Source: CAZFPT01 sp046541875 (GTDB taxonomy: Bacteria > Planctomycetota > Phycisphaerae > SM23-33). From it: 58,169 nucleotides of DNA. Where the stretch lies: assembly GCA_046541875.1 (NCBI GenBank), contig JBKHCL010000006.1, positions 1-58,169 on the forward strand. Reading direction: 5' to 3'. The notes beneath the pieces are model-generated. The model searched no databases and had not been told where the DNA came from. It saw nothing but the letters and a program-made list of their open reading frames with translations. Of this stretch, positions 58,104 to 58,169 are shown one piece after another (the first letter of the stretch is position 1; each line of letters begins with the position of its first letter). The position numbers were made by a program, and so were the translations under genes.

Positions 58104-58169
58104 TCAGACGCTTCGCTTGCGGAGCATCAACGCCAGTCCACCCAGCGCCAGCACACTCATGGTGGCCGG
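58104..58169 (-). CDS. C-terminal end of a PEP-CTERM exosortase-sorted protein (partial)
   Basis: Only the last 21 codons lie in the window; they read PATMSVLALGGLALMLRKRSV followed by stop. The pattern of Pro-Ala-Thr, a short hydrophobic helix and a basic end is the PEP-CTERM sorting signal, with the first Pro probably the last residue of the PEP triplet. The protein would be exported and processed by exosortase. The rest of the gene is beyond the right edge. Confidence 0.8.
   Translation of the reverse strand, partial: PATMSVLALGGLALMLRKRSV

Noticed and set aside
1..58169. Search by eye for CRISPR arrays, tRNA or rRNA genes, transposases and phage genes
   Set aside because: No regularly spaced repeats, cloverleaf-like intergenic sequence or transposase motifs were seen; all gaps are short.

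Overview
This is a GC-rich, gene-dense chromosomal segment from a bacterium that is most likely a planctomycete, probably of the Phycisphaerae. The call rests on content: a secreted WD40 protein with the alpha-helical HEAT-like tail common in planctomycetes, an ECF sigma / anti-sigma / PDZ operon, a formylglycine-type sulfatase, and a PEP-CTERM sorting tail cut by the right edge. Many starts carry AAAGGA- or GGAG-type ribosome binding sites. I found no tRNA, rRNA, CRISPR array, transposase or phage gene.

Layout. 1-5.7 kb (minus): a LysM lipoprotein, recG, hisI and a two-gene Trk/Ktr potassium channel (membrane subunit plus RCK gating subunit). 5.9-11 kb: secreted WD40 protein (plus) and a GH2 beta-mannosidase (minus). 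11-14.2 kb (minus): ECF sigma factor, membrane anti-sigma candidate and secreted PDZ protein. 14.4-18.2 kb: MATE exporter, thioredoxin-like lipoprotein, a small Ala-rich protein, and an orphan RnfB-like ferredoxin translationally coupled to a ferritin-like protein. 18.4-23 kb: primary-type sigma factor, M42 aminopeptidase, and a sensor kinase lying tail to tail with a lone receiver protein. 23.2-28.1 kb: nadB with an unknown partner, an orphan NuoM-like membrane protein, and a tiny secreted HEAT protein. 28.1-35 kb (minus): a sugar-acid operon with 6-phosphogluconate dehydrogenase, tagaturonate/fructuronate epimerase UxaE, a divergent UxaE paralogue, fructuronate reductase (SDR type) and a Gfo/Idh/MocA dehydrogenase.

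35.3-38 kb: a beta-propeller protein, a metallophosphoesterase and a HicB-like protein. The region is flanked by two inverted copies of a 28-nt palindromic repeat. 38-43.3 kb: ABC exporter plus esterase (minus), then an HMGL-like aldolase and gltX (plus). 43.5-48.7 kb (plus): a dcw-type run murC-murB-ddl-ftsQ-like-membrane protein. 48.7-51 kb (minus): membrane protein, winged-helix regulator and CreD-like protein, with a palindromic operator candidate upstream. 51.3-52.2 kb: sixA and a Cys-rich DUF6485-type protein. 52.2-57.9 kb (minus): sulfatase, cysS, ruvC, ruvA, ruvB and a small membrane protein. The final 66 bases are the PEP-CTERM tail.

How genes work together: UxaE plus the SDR would turn tagaturonate/fructuronate into mannonate. 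Gnd supplies the oxidative pentose phosphate step. RuvABC form the Holliday-junction resolution machine. MurC/MurB/Ddl make peptidoglycan precursors. The most unusual items are the UxaE paralogue that lost conserved blocks, the RnfB/ferritin-like pair without other Rnf genes, and the isolated NuoM-like subunit.
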